The notes: generated by a model not told the origin, from the sequence alone. A stretch of DNA of 64,000 nucleotides from an uncultured Armatimonadota bacterium (GCA_903927025.1 CAIYLG010000048.1:101077-165076), one strand, 5' to 3'. Numbered from the stretch's first letter, positions 39,597 through 48,422 are shown. A program made the numbers and translations.

Positions 39597-39688
39597 CCGA
39601 AATGAACCTGCCGAGCGAAATGCTGCAACCCAATTCGGCAGGCAAAGTATATTTAGATGCTTGGCTAAGTGTCTCAAGAACCGATAAG

Positions 39689-39982
39689 ATGGCGATCGAC
39701 GAAGTATTCAAGGCATTGGCAGACCCCACACGCCGACGTATCCTCAGGATGCTGGCTCACGGCGAAATGACGGCGGGCCAAATTGCGGAGAGCTTCTCCA
39801 TCAGTGCACCATCCATGTCGCATCACTTCAATGTGCTGAAAAGTGCAGACCTCATCCGAGGTCGACGAGATGGCCAACAGATCCTGTACTCACTGGACAC
39901 TACCGTTGTCCAGGACGCGATGACCCTGATGCTGGACGTTTTCCAAAAGCAGGACAAATCGGAGCAGACCGATGAAAATTAA
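39689..39982 (+). CDS. sdpR: ArsR/SdpR-family transcriptional repressor
   Basis: 97 aa winged-helix regulator. The sequence FKALADPTRRRILRML, then MTAGQIAESFSISAPSMSHHFNVLKSADLI (the recognition helix) and RRDGQQILYSLD (the wing), is typical of the SdpR autorepressor. It lacks ArsR-type metal-binding cysteines. The ATG at 39689 is preferred to an upstream in-frame ATG that would add 35 unrelated residues. It overlaps sdpI by 11 nt. In Bacillus, SdpR represses its own operon until the SDP toxin is sensed by SdpI. Confidence 0.9.
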   Translation: MAIDEVFKALADPTRRRILRMLAHGEMTAGQIAESFSISAPSMSHHFNVLKSADLIRGRRDGQQILYSLDTTVVQDAMTLMLDVFQKQDKSEQTDEN

Positions 39983-40607
39983 GACGAGTCTACAAATTCA
40001 GGCCGCAATGTTGGCCGCCTCCATCGCTTTCAGTGCTTATTACGTGTCCCGACTTCCGGACAGGGTGCCAACCCACTGGAACATCCACAACCAAGTGGAT
40101 CAGTACGGCAGCAAGTGGACCGCCATTCTGATGGGGCCGTTGATGATTCTGTTCGGAATGCTTCTCACTGTGGCACTCCCGAAATTGAGCCCTAAGAAAT
40201 ATGAGATCGAGAAGTTTGAAGCGACATACAGCTATTCGATGGTTCTTGTTTCCGGTCTCTTCCTATTCATCAGCGTTCTCATCCTCAAAGCGACCGCAGG
40301 CGGAATCAAGGATATTGGCGGCATCATGATGACGGGAATGTTCCTGTTCTTCGCGTTCCTCGGAAATGTGTTGGGCAAAGTCCGCAGGAACTTCTACATG
40401 GGAATTCGAACACCGTGGACCCTGGCCAGCGAGGCAACCTGGGACGCCACCCACCGTCTGGCCGGGAAGCTTTATTTCTACGGAGGCATCGCAGGAGCCA
40501 TCTTGGCCGCCGTCGGCATGCCAGTTGTCGGCTCCATCGTCCTCCTCCTGGTCATGTCCCTTTGGCCGGTAGTTCAGTCGTACTTCTTCTATAAAAAACT
40601 AGGCTGA
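39972..40607 (+). CDS. sdpI: SdpI/DUF1648 family membrane protein
   Basis: 211 aa with six transmembrane segments. The N-terminal DUF1648 region contains LPDRVPTHWNIHNQVDQYGSK, and the C-terminal SdpI domain has FLGNVLGKVRRNFYMGIRTPWTLASEATW. SdpI is the immunity and signalling protein against SDP toxin in Bacillus. No toxin gene (sdpC-like) is present nearby, so here it may respond to envelope stress or to foreign toxins. It is co-transcribed with sdpR. Confidence 0.92.
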   Translation: MKIKTSLQIQAAMLAASIAFSAYYVSRLPDRVPTHWNIHNQVDQYGSKWTAILMGPLMILFGMLLTVALPKLSPKKYEIEKFEATYSYSMVLVSGLFLFISVLILKATAGGIKDIGGIMMTGMFLFFAFLGNVLGKVRRNFYMGIRTPWTLASEATWDATHRLAGKLYFYGGIAGAILAAVGMPVVGSIVLLLVMSLWPVVQSYFFYKKLG

Positions 40608-40623
40608 GAGCGCTGGACGCGGA

Positions 40624-40660
40624 GGCTCTCTCCCTCTCGCCAGGCGAAAGGGAGAGAGCC
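40624..40660. terminator. Long hairpin between convergent sdpI and trpB
   Basis: Perfect 12-bp arms GGCTCTCTCCCT and complement enclose a further TCGCC/GGCGA stem. It lacks a U-run on either strand but lies exactly between two converging genes. Confidence 0.6.
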
Positions 40661-40672
40661 CCGGATCCGAAC

Positions 40673-41854
40673 CTAGAGCTTGAGAATCCGCGCGGCGGAC
40701 TCCATGTCCTTATCGCCTCGACCGCTCATGTTCACCAGAACCCTGCTTCCCTTCGGGAGGAATTCGGGGAACTTCAGAGGAGCGAAGGCGTGTGCACTTT
40801 CGAATGCGGGGATCAGACCTTCTGACCGGGCGACCCAGGTCAAGGCGTCTAGCGCTTCGTCATCGGTCACAGAGATGTATTCTGCCCGACCAATGTCCTT
40901 CAAGTAGCTGTGCTCGGCACCAACCCCGGGATAGTCAAGGCCGGCGCTCACACTGTGTGTGCCCAAAACCTGACCGTACTCATCCTGCATCAGGTAGCTG
41001 TAGCTGCCATGGAGAACGCCGGGGGAGCCGGAGGATAGCGGGGCCGCATGCTGACCGCTGGCCAAACCGAGTCCGCCTGCTTCGACTCCAATGAGCCTAA
41101 CTTCAGGGTCCGAAACAAATCCCGTGAAGAAGCCAATCGCGTTGCTGCCACCACCCACGCAGGCCAGGCAGACGTCGGGAAGGCGACCGTAGCGTCCTAA
41201 ATACTGCTCACGCGACTCATCGCCAATCACGCGCTGAAACTCTCGCACCATATAGGGATATGGATGGGGGCCAGCGGCGGTACCGATGATGTAATGGGTG
41301 TCTCCGACGTTGGTGACCCAGTCCCTCATCGCCTCGTTGAGCGCATCCTTCAACGTTCGAGTTCCGCTTGAAACCGGGTTGACCTTGGCCCCCAAAAGCT
41401 TCATTCGGAAGACGTTGAGCTGCTGGCGGGCAATATCGTCCACGCCCATATAGACTTCGCATTCAAGGCCAAACAAAGCGCAGACGGTTGCAGTCGCCAC
41501 TCCATGCTGACCCGCTCCCGTTTCGGCAATGATTCGCTTCTTGCCCATTCGAAGGGCTAGAAGGCACTGGCCGAGGGCGTTGTTGATCTTGTGGGCCCCG
41601 GTGTGGTTGAGGTCTTCTCGCTTGACAACAACGTGATAGCCGGTGGCGTCGCTTAAGCGTCGAGCTTCTGTGATCGGGGTCGGCCTGCCTACGTACTCGG
41701 TGAGATACCGATCGAACTCGGCTCTGAACTCAGGGTCCGCCCAGGCTCTGTCGAACTCGCGATCCAATTCATCGAGAGCCGGAATCAGCGTTTCCGGAAC
41801 ATATCGGCCACCGAAGGCACCGAATCTGCCTTTTGTATCTGGGCGAGTAAGCAT
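40673..41854 (-). CDS. trpB: Tryptophan synthase beta chain
   Basis: 393 aa PLP enzyme condensing indole with serine. The PLP lysine is in [34 protein letters not shown] and the phosphate-binding [12 protein letters not shown] are present. It is the trpB1 type by length and motifs. trpA and other trp genes are not adjacent. A GTAGAAT box 9 nt before the ATG, with no Shine-Dalgarno, suggests leaderless expression. Confidence 0.97.
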   Translation of the reverse strand: MLTRPDTKGRFGAFGGRYVPETLIPALDELDREFDRAWADPEFRAEFDRYLTEYVGRPTPITEARRLSDATGYHVVVKREDLNHTGAHKINNALGQCLLALRMGKKRIIAETGAGQHGVATATVCALFGLECEVYMGVDDIARQQLNVFRMKLLGAKVNPVSSGTRTLKDALNEAMRDWVTNVGDTHYIIGTAAGPHPYPYMVREFQRVIGDESREQYLGRYGRLPDVCLACVGGGSNAIGFFTGFVSDPEVRLIGVEAGGLGLASGQHAAPLSSGSPGVLHGSYSYLMQDEYGQVLGTHSVSAGLDYPGVGAEHSYLKDIGRAEYISVTDDEALDALTWVARSEGLIPAFESAHAFAPLKFPEFLPKGSRVLVNMSGRGDKDMESAARILKL

Positions 41855-41863
41855 GGGTCTTTG

Positions 41864-41869
41864 ATTCTA
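41864..41869 (-). promoter_or_regulatory. GTANNNT box before trpB (leaderless-type)
   Basis: On the minus strand TGTAGAAT ends 9 nt before the trpB ATG. Confidence 0.45.
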
Positions 41870-41978
41870 CAGCGGGAGCTTTCGATTTGATGCGGACAGT
41901 GGCGGAGGGAAATTGGAATACAGTAATCGCCTCGCAGAATTCACGGGAATTCAGATTTGAATTCGCCACAATGTTCGG

Positions 41979-42554
41979 GTGAGCGAAATCCTCATTCTTG
42001 CCCGGGTCCGGATCCCAGTGTCCGACCTTTCGGTTATGGCCGACTACTACTTTGAAGTGAGCCGCCGACTTGCGGAGATTGATGGGTTTTTAGGACTCAG
42101 CGTGTGGCGAGACCCGAAGGACAACCATTCTTTTCTGGTTGCTTACGACTACTCCAACTTGGACGCAGTCGAAAAGGGCCTGGTCGCAGTTACAGAAGTG
42201 CGCGCTCAGGTGGAGTCGGAAATCACGACCCTAACTCCAGCCGATGTGCTGCGCGTGCGCATCGTCAACCGGTCGCACCAGATTCTTCATGAGGCTCCAT
42301 CCACTGCGTACCTTTCCATGAGCCTGCGGATTGCCGATCCTGGATATAGCCCAGAGCTAGTTGAGGACCTGGAACAGACGTTTGGCGAACTCCAGCTATT
42401 GAACGGCTACGTCGGATCGACGATTGGAATCAACGATGCATTGGAAGAGGAAGTCGTCGGCCTCGTGACATGGTCGAGTCTCGCCGCCTTTGAAACTTCC
42501 CTGCCCCCTGGCAAAAAGATTCGACAGGTCCAGGTCTACGCAAGATTCTTCTAA
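41979..42554 (+). CDS. ABM-like dimeric alpha/beta-barrel protein, unknown
   Basis: 191 aa. It appears to hold two ferredoxin-like alpha/beta domains. The first (ILILARVRIPVSD, GFLGLSVWRDPKDNHSFLVAYDYSNLDAVEKG) resembles antibiotic-biosynthesis-monooxygenase/heme-degrading folds; the second (about 105-190) repeats the layout. No heme or catalytic residue can be named. GTG start without a clear Shine-Dalgarno. It stands between divergent trpB and the M48 protease. Confidence 0.65.
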   Translation: MSEILILARVRIPVSDLSVMADYYFEVSRRLAEIDGFLGLSVWRDPKDNHSFLVAYDYSNLDAVEKGLVAVTEVRAQVESEITTLTPADVLRVRIVNRSHQILHEAPSTAYLSMSLRIADPGYSPELVEDLEQTFGELQLLNGYVGSTIGINDALEEEVVGLVTWSSLAAFETSLPPGKKIRQVQVYARFF

Positions 42555-42590
42555 GGCGAAGTTTGTTTTGCGCAGCTCGCAGACCTGCTG

Positions 42591-42596
42591 TACACT
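42591..42596 (+). promoter_or_regulatory. GTANNNT box before the M48 protease gene (leaderless-type)
   Basis: TGTACACT ends 6 nt before the GTG start; a possible TTGCGC -35 lies 17 nt further upstream. Confidence 0.5.
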
Positions 42597-42602
42597 GACT
42601 GG

Positions 42603-43376
42603 GTGCGGCTGTGCCTATCTGCTCTGAGTGCGCTTCTGCTCGCCTCGTCTTTGTCTGCCGGATCTCGCCTAGACGCATTTCGCCCAAGCCCGAATCAGCA
42701 GGTTCAGCTGGGGAAGCGAGCCTCTCTACAGCTTAGGAAGCAGGAGCATGTTTTACCCGCCTCTGACCCTCGGGTGAAGCTTCTCAGGAAGGTCGCTCGG
42801 CGCATTTTGTCCACCTTCGACGACAAGGATGCCCCGTGGGAGTACTCCTTTGATGTCATCGACAGCAAAGAGATCAACGCATTCGCCTTGCCCGGCGGTG
42901 CCACTTTCTTTTACACCGGCCTGCTGGACAGGTTGAAGACTGAAGATGAGTTGGCAGGCGTCCTCGGGCATGAGCTCACCCACGTTCGCAAGCAGCACTG
43001 GGCGATTGCCTATGCGGACGGACAGAAACGAAACCTCGGAATATCTATCGTCCTGCTCGCGGTGCGGGCGAACAGCAACCTCTCCAGTCTTGCCGGAATC
43101 AGCGACGACTTGATGTTCGAACTTCCGTTCTCAAGGCACCATGAGTCAGAAGCAGATGACGGCGGATTTGATGCCTGCATCAGCTGTGGATACAACCCTC
43201 AGGGCTTGGCAGACACGTTCATCATGCTTAGAGAAGCGATCAAAGATGGCACCCCGCCCGAGTTCATGAGCGACCACCCCGACGACAAAAATCGGATCAA
43301 GCGAATCGAGGAAAAGATCAAAGCCACCGGCGTCACCTATCCCGCCCAAGTGCCAATTCAATTGGACGGCTCGTAG
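42603..43376 (+). CDS. Periplasmic/secreted M48 family zinc metalloprotease
   Basis: 257 aa. The short signal peptide (LCLSALSALLLASSLSAGS) is followed by the peptidase domain, with zinc motif HELTH in GVLGHELTHVRKQ and the third-ligand segment HHESEADDGGFDACISCGY. DVIDSKEINAFALPGGATFFYTGLLD is the typical YfgC/LoiP-type strand before the active site. It is a single-domain, TPR-less member, probably in envelope protein quality control. The GTG start is 6 nt after a TACACT box. Confidence 0.9.
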   Translation: MRLCLSALSALLLASSLSAGSRLDAFRPSPNQQVQLGKRASLQLRKQEHVLPASDPRVKLLRKVARRILSTFDDKDAPWEYSFDVIDSKEINAFALPGGATFFYTGLLDRLKTEDELAGVLGHELTHVRKQHWAIAYADGQKRNLGISIVLLAVRANSNLSSLAGISDDLMFELPFSRHHESEADDGGFDACISCGYNPQGLADTFIMLREAIKDGTPPEFMSDHPDDKNRIKRIEEKIKATGVTYPAQVPIQLDGS

Positions 43377-43422
43377 CCGCCTTAAAGCGATCCCGACTCT
43401 GTTGGGGACGGCTTGGTTAGTC

Positions 43423-43896
43423 TTACTTCTCGTGACACCGGTCTAAAACGCATTTGGAGTGCTCAAAGACCATCCGCGTGAGGTCGTTCCACAAGTGATA
43501 CATCTCTGGAAGTTCCGCCATCGTCACTAGCTTTCGGCCCTGAGACTCTTCCTTCATCCCGATTTCGCCCAAACATTCGATTCTGGCGACGTAGCAGTCT
43601 GCCCATCGCACTTCTTGCCGCTCGCTGATTTGATAGCAGCCGATGTATTGAATGTCCTTGAGGGTTGCGCCTGCCTCTTCTTGGGCTTCACGGCGAACAG
43701 CGTCCAGCGACGTTTCGGTGGGTTCCACTCTGCCAGAAGGGATGCACCAGCCTCGGCCTAAAATGTCGGCGACTAGCACTCTGTCCCCCTGCCACGGGAA
43801 AACTAGGCCGGCAAAGGCGCGAATAGGCGCTCTAAAGGGTGCAGCAAAAAACTGGAGGCGCTGCCGACCATATTGACCGGCCGGAAATCGCTTCAC
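43423..43896 (-). CDS. Nudix hydrolase
   Basis: 157 aa. The Nudix box GRVEPTETSLDAVRREAQEEAGA fits G-x5-E-x7-REUXEEXGU. It hydrolyses a nucleoside diphosphate derivative; substrate unknown. The start is the GTG at 43896, which overlaps the lepB stop as GTGA; a longer upstream frame would run back inside lepB. It is second in the lepB operon. Confidence 0.88.
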   Translation of the reverse strand: MKRFPAGQYGRQRLQFFAAPFRAPIRAFAGLVFPWQGDRVLVADILGRGWCIPSGRVEPTETSLDAVRREAQEEAGATLKDIQYIGCYQISERQEVRWADCYVARIECLGEIGMKEESQGRKLVTMAELPEMYHLWNDLTRMVFEHSKCVLDRCHEK

Positions 43897-44333
43897 CGAT
43901 AGACAACCACCTTCCCAAGGATCTTTGAGGCATCCACAAATCCAAATTTGCGGCTGTCTTCGGAGCCCGGGCGATTGTCGCCCAAAACATAGAAGCATCC
44001 CTGCGGGACGGTGTACTTGTATCGAGGGCCGGGCCCGGTCTCTGGTCGCCAAAACACGCTGACATCTTCGCCTGGGCTGTAGATAACGCGCTTGATGATC
44101 TCTCCGGGTCCATGGGGATCTGGGAGAACAACGATATCCTTATCCTTAATCGATCCAACCAACCAGTACGCCTTGCTGACAAGTACCCGCTGATGGTCTT
44201 TCAGAGTTGGCACCATGGAAGTTCCAGACACCTGGATCGTTTTAAAATTGAAGTAGAAGAAGATCGCAAAAAACAGCACCACGATCAAAAACCCACCAAA
44301 ACCGGTAATCCATCGCTTCTTGCCTTTCTTCAT
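43893..44333 (-). CDS. lepB: Signal peptidase I
   Basis: 146 aa membrane protease that removes signal peptides. One N-terminal transmembrane helix (about 11-29) is followed by the catalytic Ser39 in VSGTSMVPTL and the general base Lys81 in EIIKRVIYSPGE. Box E is YVLGDNRPGSEDSRKFG. It is a compact Gram-positive-like form. It is the first gene of a two-gene unit with the Nudix hydrolase and is divergent from the DUF4446 gene. Confidence 0.95.
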   Translation of the reverse strand: MKKGKKRWITGFGGFLIVVLFFAIFFYFNFKTIQVSGTSMVPTLKDHQRVLVSKAYWLVGSIKDKDIVVLPDPHGPGEIIKRVIYSPGEDVSVFWRPETGPGPRYKYTVPQGCFYVLGDNRPGSEDSRKFGFVDASKILGKVVVYR

Positions 44334-44432
44334 AGATCCACTTTTTCTACGGACGTGTGCCTCAACAGTTTGGCGGGTCCAGGAAATCTCGTCCGCTATA
44401 CTGAGTGATCGCCATCCACCGGCGCATATCCC

Positions 44433-44954
44433 ATGGATGAAGTCTTCAAGATCTTAACCCAACACAGCAGTGAGATTCTGCTGTTTCTGTTGCTTACGGT
44501 CATCGTAATGGCCATCTTTGTCGTAAGAATGGCTTCAACGCAGAATCGTAGCCAACAGCGCTGGAGAACCCTGCTGTCTGGCACCAACGGAGACAACCTC
44601 GAAAAGATGCTCTACGACCATCTCAGAGAGCGTTTGCGGATGGAAGAAGAGATCGAAGCGCTTCGAAACCGGGCAAAAGACCTGGAACGCAGGCTGAATG
44701 AGAACAAAGGGCACCTCGGACTCGTCCGATTCGATGCATTTGACGATGTCAGCGGAAATCAGAGTTTTGCGCTGGCTCTGTATGATGATCAGGGCAACGG
44801 AGCCGTACTAAACAGCATTGTCGGTCGTTCCGACTGCCGGGTGTATTGCAAGCCGCTTCTAAACGGAAGGTCTGAAAGAGACCTTTCACAAGAAGAGCAG
44901 CGGGCCATACGCGAGGCAAAGTCGACTGGACCCAAGTCAATCATTTCACCCTGA
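44433..44954 (+). CDS. DUF4446 family membrane protein
   Basis: 173 aa. One N-terminal transmembrane helix (about 15-35) is followed by a coiled coil (about 50-90), then the DUF4446 core GLVRFDAFDDVSGNQSFALALYDDQGNGAVLNSI and RVYCKPLLNG. Molecular role not known. A TATACT -10 (44397-44402) lies 30 nt upstream. The ECF sigma gene follows by 5 nt, so it may belong to the sigma/anti-sigma unit. Confidence 0.88.
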   Translation: MDEVFKILTQHSSEILLFLLLTVIVMAIFVVRMASTQNRSQQRWRTLLSGTNGDNLEKMLYDHLRERLRMEEEIEALRNRAKDLERRLNENKGHLGLVRFDAFDDVSGNQSFALALYDDQGNGAVLNSIVGRSDCRVYCKPLLNGRSERDLSQEEQRAIREAKSTGPKSIISP

Positions 44955-44959
44955 CCAAC

Positions 44960-45553
44960 ATGAGCGAAAGCTTCCTCGACGACCAAATGCTTATCTCCCG
45001 TGCTCAGCAGGGAGATAAGAGTGCGTTCAACACACTCATCCGAAAGCATGAGGCCCGAGCCTATCAGTACGCCTTTCGCCTCACGCGTCGCCCAGAAGAA
45101 GCGGCGGATATCGTGGCAGACGGTTTTGTCCGTGTGTTCAACGCCCTCCATAACTTCAAAGGACAGAGCGCATTCAGTACTTGGCTGTATCGCATCCTTA
45201 CCAACTGCTATCTGGATGCACGCAAGAAGGAGCGCAACCGCGTCACCACCTCGCTGGAGTCGGTTCTCCAGACACCAGACGGAGAACTGGAGCGCCAGAT
45301 CGAGGATCCCAGTCCAAGTCCATACCAAGATGTCGAGAAGGGTTTCCGAGAGCGAACGGTCGAGGAGGCAGTTGCGATGTTGCCTGAGTATCAGCGGGCC
45401 ATGATCGTGATGTACCACTCAGAGTCTTTGACTTATGAGGAGATCGCCGCTGCGCTTGACCTCCCGGTGGGCACCGTAAAAAGCCGACTAAATCGCGCAA
45501 GAATCAGCCTTCGCGAACTTCTCGTCCAGAACGAGGAACTTTTTCGGCTCTAA
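44960..45553 (+). CDS. ECF-type RNA polymerase sigma factor (RpoE-like)
   Basis: 197 aa. Region 2 (NTLIRKHEARAYQYAFRLT, EEAADIVADGFVRVFNALHNF, STWLYRILTNCYLDARKK) and region 4.2 (MLPEYQRAMIVMYHSESLTYEEIAAALDLPVGTVKSRLNRAR) are intact, joined by an acidic linker. It starts 5 nt after the DUF4446 gene and is followed by a membrane protein likely to be its anti-sigma factor. Confidence 0.95.
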   Translation: MSESFLDDQMLISRAQQGDKSAFNTLIRKHEARAYQYAFRLTRRPEEAADIVADGFVRVFNALHNFKGQSAFSTWLYRILTNCYLDARKKERNRVTTSLESVLQTPDGELERQIEDPSPSPYQDVEKGFRERTVEEAVAMLPEYQRAMIVMYHSESLTYEEIAAALDLPVGTVKSRLNRARISLRELLVQNEELFRL

Positions 45554-45579
45554 ATAGTCGAACAACCTGGATCTCCACT

Positions 45580-46419
45580 ATGAATCAGGACAAAGCAAAG
45601 GAACTGTTCTCCGCCTACTACGAAGGCTCGCTCGATGGCGGACTGCGTCAGTCGCTGGAGATGAACTTCCAAACGGATACTTCTCTGCGAGAGGACTACT
45701 CCGCGTTTGTCGAAACGATGGAAGGACTCGACGCCCTTCGATTTGAACAGATTGAAATACCACTTTATCTGAGCGACCGAATTGCAACTCGCCTTGAAAC
45801 GGTGCAGTCGAAGCAGAAATTCGGGCTCCCACTTTTCTCGAACTGGATTCGAGGACTTGCGGTTGGTGGAGTAGCGATCGCTGCGCTTGCGTTTGCCGTC
45901 CCCATTTTCCGAGGAGACAAAACTGCATCGACAGCTGGCTTCAGCGGTGGCGGAAGCGCGGATCATCTGACGTTCCGAGCCGAGGGATCTGGCGCCGTCC
46001 TTGTCTTCCAGCCTTCAGGAAAGAAGACGGTAGTCGTCTCCTCGCCACTGTCGGGCACTGAAGTCCAGCGCTTTAACCTCGATTCCCAAAAGCTTGAAAG
46101 CCCCATCGTCAACACTGCGGCCACACCGGCCCTGTTTAAGGTGGAAGTCCTCAACGATAAGGCGTCCAGCATTGTCATCGTCCCCGGAACCGCTACCCTG
46201 AAGGCAAAAGCTGGAGAAGGGACCATTCAAGAACTCGGCGTAGCACTCGCCGGGAAGTACCACATCCCGGTGGTTATCGAGGCCGGAGACCTTCAGCACC
46301 ACGTCTCTTGGAACTTCTCCTCCTCAGATGCGCTCACCTCCGCGGCAAAGGCAGTTTCAACAGAAGGATTCTCCGTTGATCAGCGTCCAGGTGGCCTGAT
46401 CAAAATTCTTGACCGCTGA
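45580..46419 (+). CDS. Candidate membrane-bound anti-sigma factor
   Basis: 279 aa. The cytoplasmic N-terminal ~85 residues (KAKELFSAYYEGSLDGGLRQSLE) resemble the helical anti-sigma domain but have no Cys/His zinc motif. One transmembrane helix (about 88-108) and an extracytoplasmic beta-rich domain of about 165 residues follow. Its position, 26 nt after the ECF sigma gene and before a strong terminator, is the main argument. No known sensor domain recognised. Confidence 0.65.
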   Translation: MNQDKAKELFSAYYEGSLDGGLRQSLEMNFQTDTSLREDYSAFVETMEGLDALRFEQIEIPLYLSDRIATRLETVQSKQKFGLPLFSNWIRGLAVGGVAIAALAFAVPIFRGDKTASTAGFSGGGSADHLTFRAEGSGAVLVFQPSGKKTVVVSSPLSGTEVQRFNLDSQKLESPIVNTAATPALFKVEVLNDKASSIVIVPGTATLKAKAGEGTIQELGVALAGKYHIPVVIEAGDLQHHVSWNFSSSDALTSAAKAVSTEGFSVDQRPGGLIKILDR

Positions 46420-46442
46420 GCAATCTTCAAACACACCCCTGA

Positions 46443-46475
46443 AAGCCCGCCTCCCACCCGGGAGCGGGCTTTTTT
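46443..46475 (+). terminator. Intrinsic terminator of the ECF/anti-sigma unit
   Basis: AAGCCCGC (46443-46450) pairs with GCGGGCTT (46464-46471), with an inner TCCC/GGGA stem, followed by a T-run. Confidence 0.92.
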
Positions 46476-46550
46476 GTGCCTTAGCCTAGGCACAATGGCC
46501 CACCCCACTTTCGAGGCGCTGGGTCACCACTTAAGGTAACAAGAATTGAT

Positions 46551-46604
46551 TTTCTTCAATTTTTTATAAGATTTTCTAAAATCTTCTTAAATTTTCTTAA
46601 ATCC
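46551..46604 (+). promoter_or_regulatory. AT-rich repeat tract upstream of the second ECF sigma gene
   Basis: Almost pure A/T. It contains a palindrome AAGATTTT-CT-AAAATCTT (46568-46585) and repeated TTCTTAAA words just before the start codon. It stands out sharply from its GC-richer surroundings and probably holds the promoter, possibly an UP element or autoregulatory site. Confidence 0.5.
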
Positions 46605-47207
46605 ATGTACAATGTTTTTCGTCTCGAGTTGAGGAGATTGCAAAAGGAAATGAATACAAGCCGAGTTCTGAGTTGGGAATCCCATTTGATCGTTCGAGCA
46701 TCCGCTGGCGATCAGGCAGCGTTTGAGCTGCTTTCCGACATGTACCGGCCGATGCTGATGAGCCAGGCGATGAGGATGTTGCGCAATGCCGATGATGCCA
46801 ACGACGCGGTCCAAGACACCCTGCTTAAGGCTTTTCGTGCGATACACGATTTCGACCCGGAGAGGCCACTCAAGCCGTGGCTCTGCCGAATCTGTTCCAA
46901 CTGCTGCGTCGACGCCGTACGTTCGCGAAAGCGAGACGGTGATTCCCTCGATCAGCACGAATACATGCTCGCCGATTCTTCCGAAGCCGACGGCACCGCA
47001 ACGGGATCGATCCGACAGGGTCAGGTCATCGAAGCGATTGAGCGACTTCCGGAAAAGTACAAGAAGATCATCTTTATGCGCCACTTCAGGCACATGGATG
47101 TCAATGAGATCGCTGAGGCGCTTGACAAGCCGGAAGGCACGATCAAGAGCTGGCTCTTCCGAGCCAGAGCCCTTCTTAAGAAGGACCTGCACTTGGCCCT
47201 CAACTAA
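46605..47207 (+). CDS. ECF-type RNA polymerase sigma factor
   Basis: 200 aa from the first ATG (a second in-frame ATG at 46650 gives the minimal protein). Region 2 (AFELLSDMYRPMLMSQAMRML, DANDAVQDTLLKAFRAIHDF, PWLCRICSNCCVDAVRSRKR) and region 4 (RLPEKYKKIIFMRHFRHMDVNEIAEALDKPEGTIKSWLFRAR) are intact. It has no adjacent anti-sigma gene and a strong terminator follows, so it seems to be a single-gene unit, perhaps regulated through its AT-rich upstream tract. Confidence 0.93.
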   Translation: MYNVFRLELRRLQKEMNTSRVLSWESHLIVRASAGDQAAFELLSDMYRPMLMSQAMRMLRNADDANDAVQDTLLKAFRAIHDFDPERPLKPWLCRICSNCCVDAVRSRKRDGDSLDQHEYMLADSSEADGTATGSIRQGQVIEAIERLPEKYKKIIFMRHFRHMDVNEIAEALDKPEGTIKSWLFRARALLKKDLHLALN

Positions 47208-47229
47208 TCGATCTTCAGATCTCATATTC

Positions 47230-47269
47230 GGCCCCCTCTCGCACTTGCGCCGAGGGGGCCTTGTTGTTT
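47230..47269 (+). terminator. Intrinsic terminator of the second ECF sigma gene
   Basis: GGCCCCCTC (47230-47238) pairs with GAGGGGGCC (47252-47260), followed by TTGTTGTTT. Confidence 0.85.
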
Positions 47270-47302
47270 GCGGACTTGGCGGAAGTCGCCCGAGAGCGGG
47301 GG

Positions 47303-47308
47303 TACCCT
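47303..47308 (+). promoter_or_regulatory. GTANNNT box before mrp (leaderless-type)
   Basis: GGTACCCT, the same eight bases as before atpZ, ends 7 nt before the mrp ATG. Confidence 0.5.
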
Positions 47309-47315
47309 ATCCTCA

Positions 47316-48422
47316 ATGCCAATCACAGAATCGCAGGTTCTTGAGACGCTCAAGGGAGTCATTGACCCAGACCTGCACCGGGACATCGTCACCCTAGGCT
47401 TCGTGAAGGATGTCGAAATTGAAGGTGGGCGTGTTTCCCTAAAAGTTCAGCTCACCACACCAGCCTGTCCTGTCAAGGATCTTTTGCATCAGCAGTGCCT
47501 CGACTTGCTGAACGCGATGGAGGGAGTTACTGAAGCGGTCGTGGAAATGACTGCTCAAGTTCGCCAGCGCGATACGAAGCAGGATGACCTCATCCCCGGC
47601 GTCAAGCACTGCATCGCCATTGCAAGCGGCAAAGGTGGAGTCGGCAAAAGCACCTGCTCTGTCAACCTCGCCATCGCCCTAGCCCAAACCGGTGCGCGGG
47701 TCGGGCTGATGGATGCGGATGTCTACGGCCCATCGATTCCACTGATGATGGGCGCCCAAGATGAGAAGCCGTACACGCTTGGAAACAAGATCATTCCCAT
47801 CCAACGGTATGGCATCCACATGATGTCCCTTGGCTTCCTCCTTGAGGAGGGCCAGGCCGTCCTTTGGCGCGGCCCGATGGTCGCGGGAACGGTCCGCCAG
47901 CTTCTCGCTGACGTCGAGTGGGGCGATTTGGACTACCTGCTGGTGGATCTCCCCCCTGGAACAGGTGATGCGCCGATGTCGCTGGCTCAGTTGGCACCAA
48001 TTTCTGGGGTCGTCATCGTCACGACGCCGCACCACATCGCCGCCAATATCGCCGGCAAATCGGTTCAGCTTTTCCGTCGTCTGAATGCGCCAATCATGGG
48101 CGTCATCGAGAATATGGCCGGCTTTGCGTGCCCCAAGTGCGGCGAGGTCACTCAGATCTTTGCCGGTACAACCGGAGAAGAGCTTGCCACCCAGCTTAAG
48201 GTTCCTTATTTAGGTTCGGTACCCCTCGACCCCACCGTAAGTGAAGCAGGTGACTTGGGTGTTCCGTCCATCGTTTCTGCGCCTGAAAGAGCCCAGTCTG
48301 CAGCCTTCCGAGAGATCGCTGGAAAGCTGGCTCAGCAGGCCTCGATCCTCTCTATGACCCGCAAGGACCTCATCAAGCCGGGCGACGTCGCGACGCTGCC
48401 TAAATTTAAGCCCGCAGAGTAG
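47316..48422 (+). CDS. mrp: Mrp/ApbC family iron-sulfur cluster carrier ATPase
   Basis: 368 aa. The N-terminal DUF59/MIP18 domain (about 1-85, VIDPDLHRDIVTLGFV) is fused to the deviant-Walker P-loop ATPase with GKGGVGKST near residues 105-113. The cluster-binding CPKC is in MAGFACPKCGE. It delivers Fe-S clusters to apo-proteins. The ATG at 47316 is chosen over an in-frame start 48 nt upstream, which lies between the preceding terminator and the promoter-like GGTACCCT. Confidence 0.95.
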   Translation: MPITESQVLETLKGVIDPDLHRDIVTLGFVKDVEIEGGRVSLKVQLTTPACPVKDLLHQQCLDLLNAMEGVTEAVVEMTAQVRQRDTKQDDLIPGVKHCIAIASGKGGVGKSTCSVNLAIALAQTGARVGLMDADVYGPSIPLMMGAQDEKPYTLGNKIIPIQRYGIHMMSLGFLLEEGQAVLWRGPMVAGTVRQLLADVEWGDLDYLLVDLPPGTGDAPMSLAQLAPISGVVIVTTPHHIAANIAGKSVQLFRRLNAPIMGVIENMAGFACPKCGEVTQIFAGTTGEELATQLKVPYLGSVPLDPTVSEAGDLGVPSIVSAPERAQSAAFREIAGKLAQQASILSMTRKDLIKPGDVATLPKFKPAE

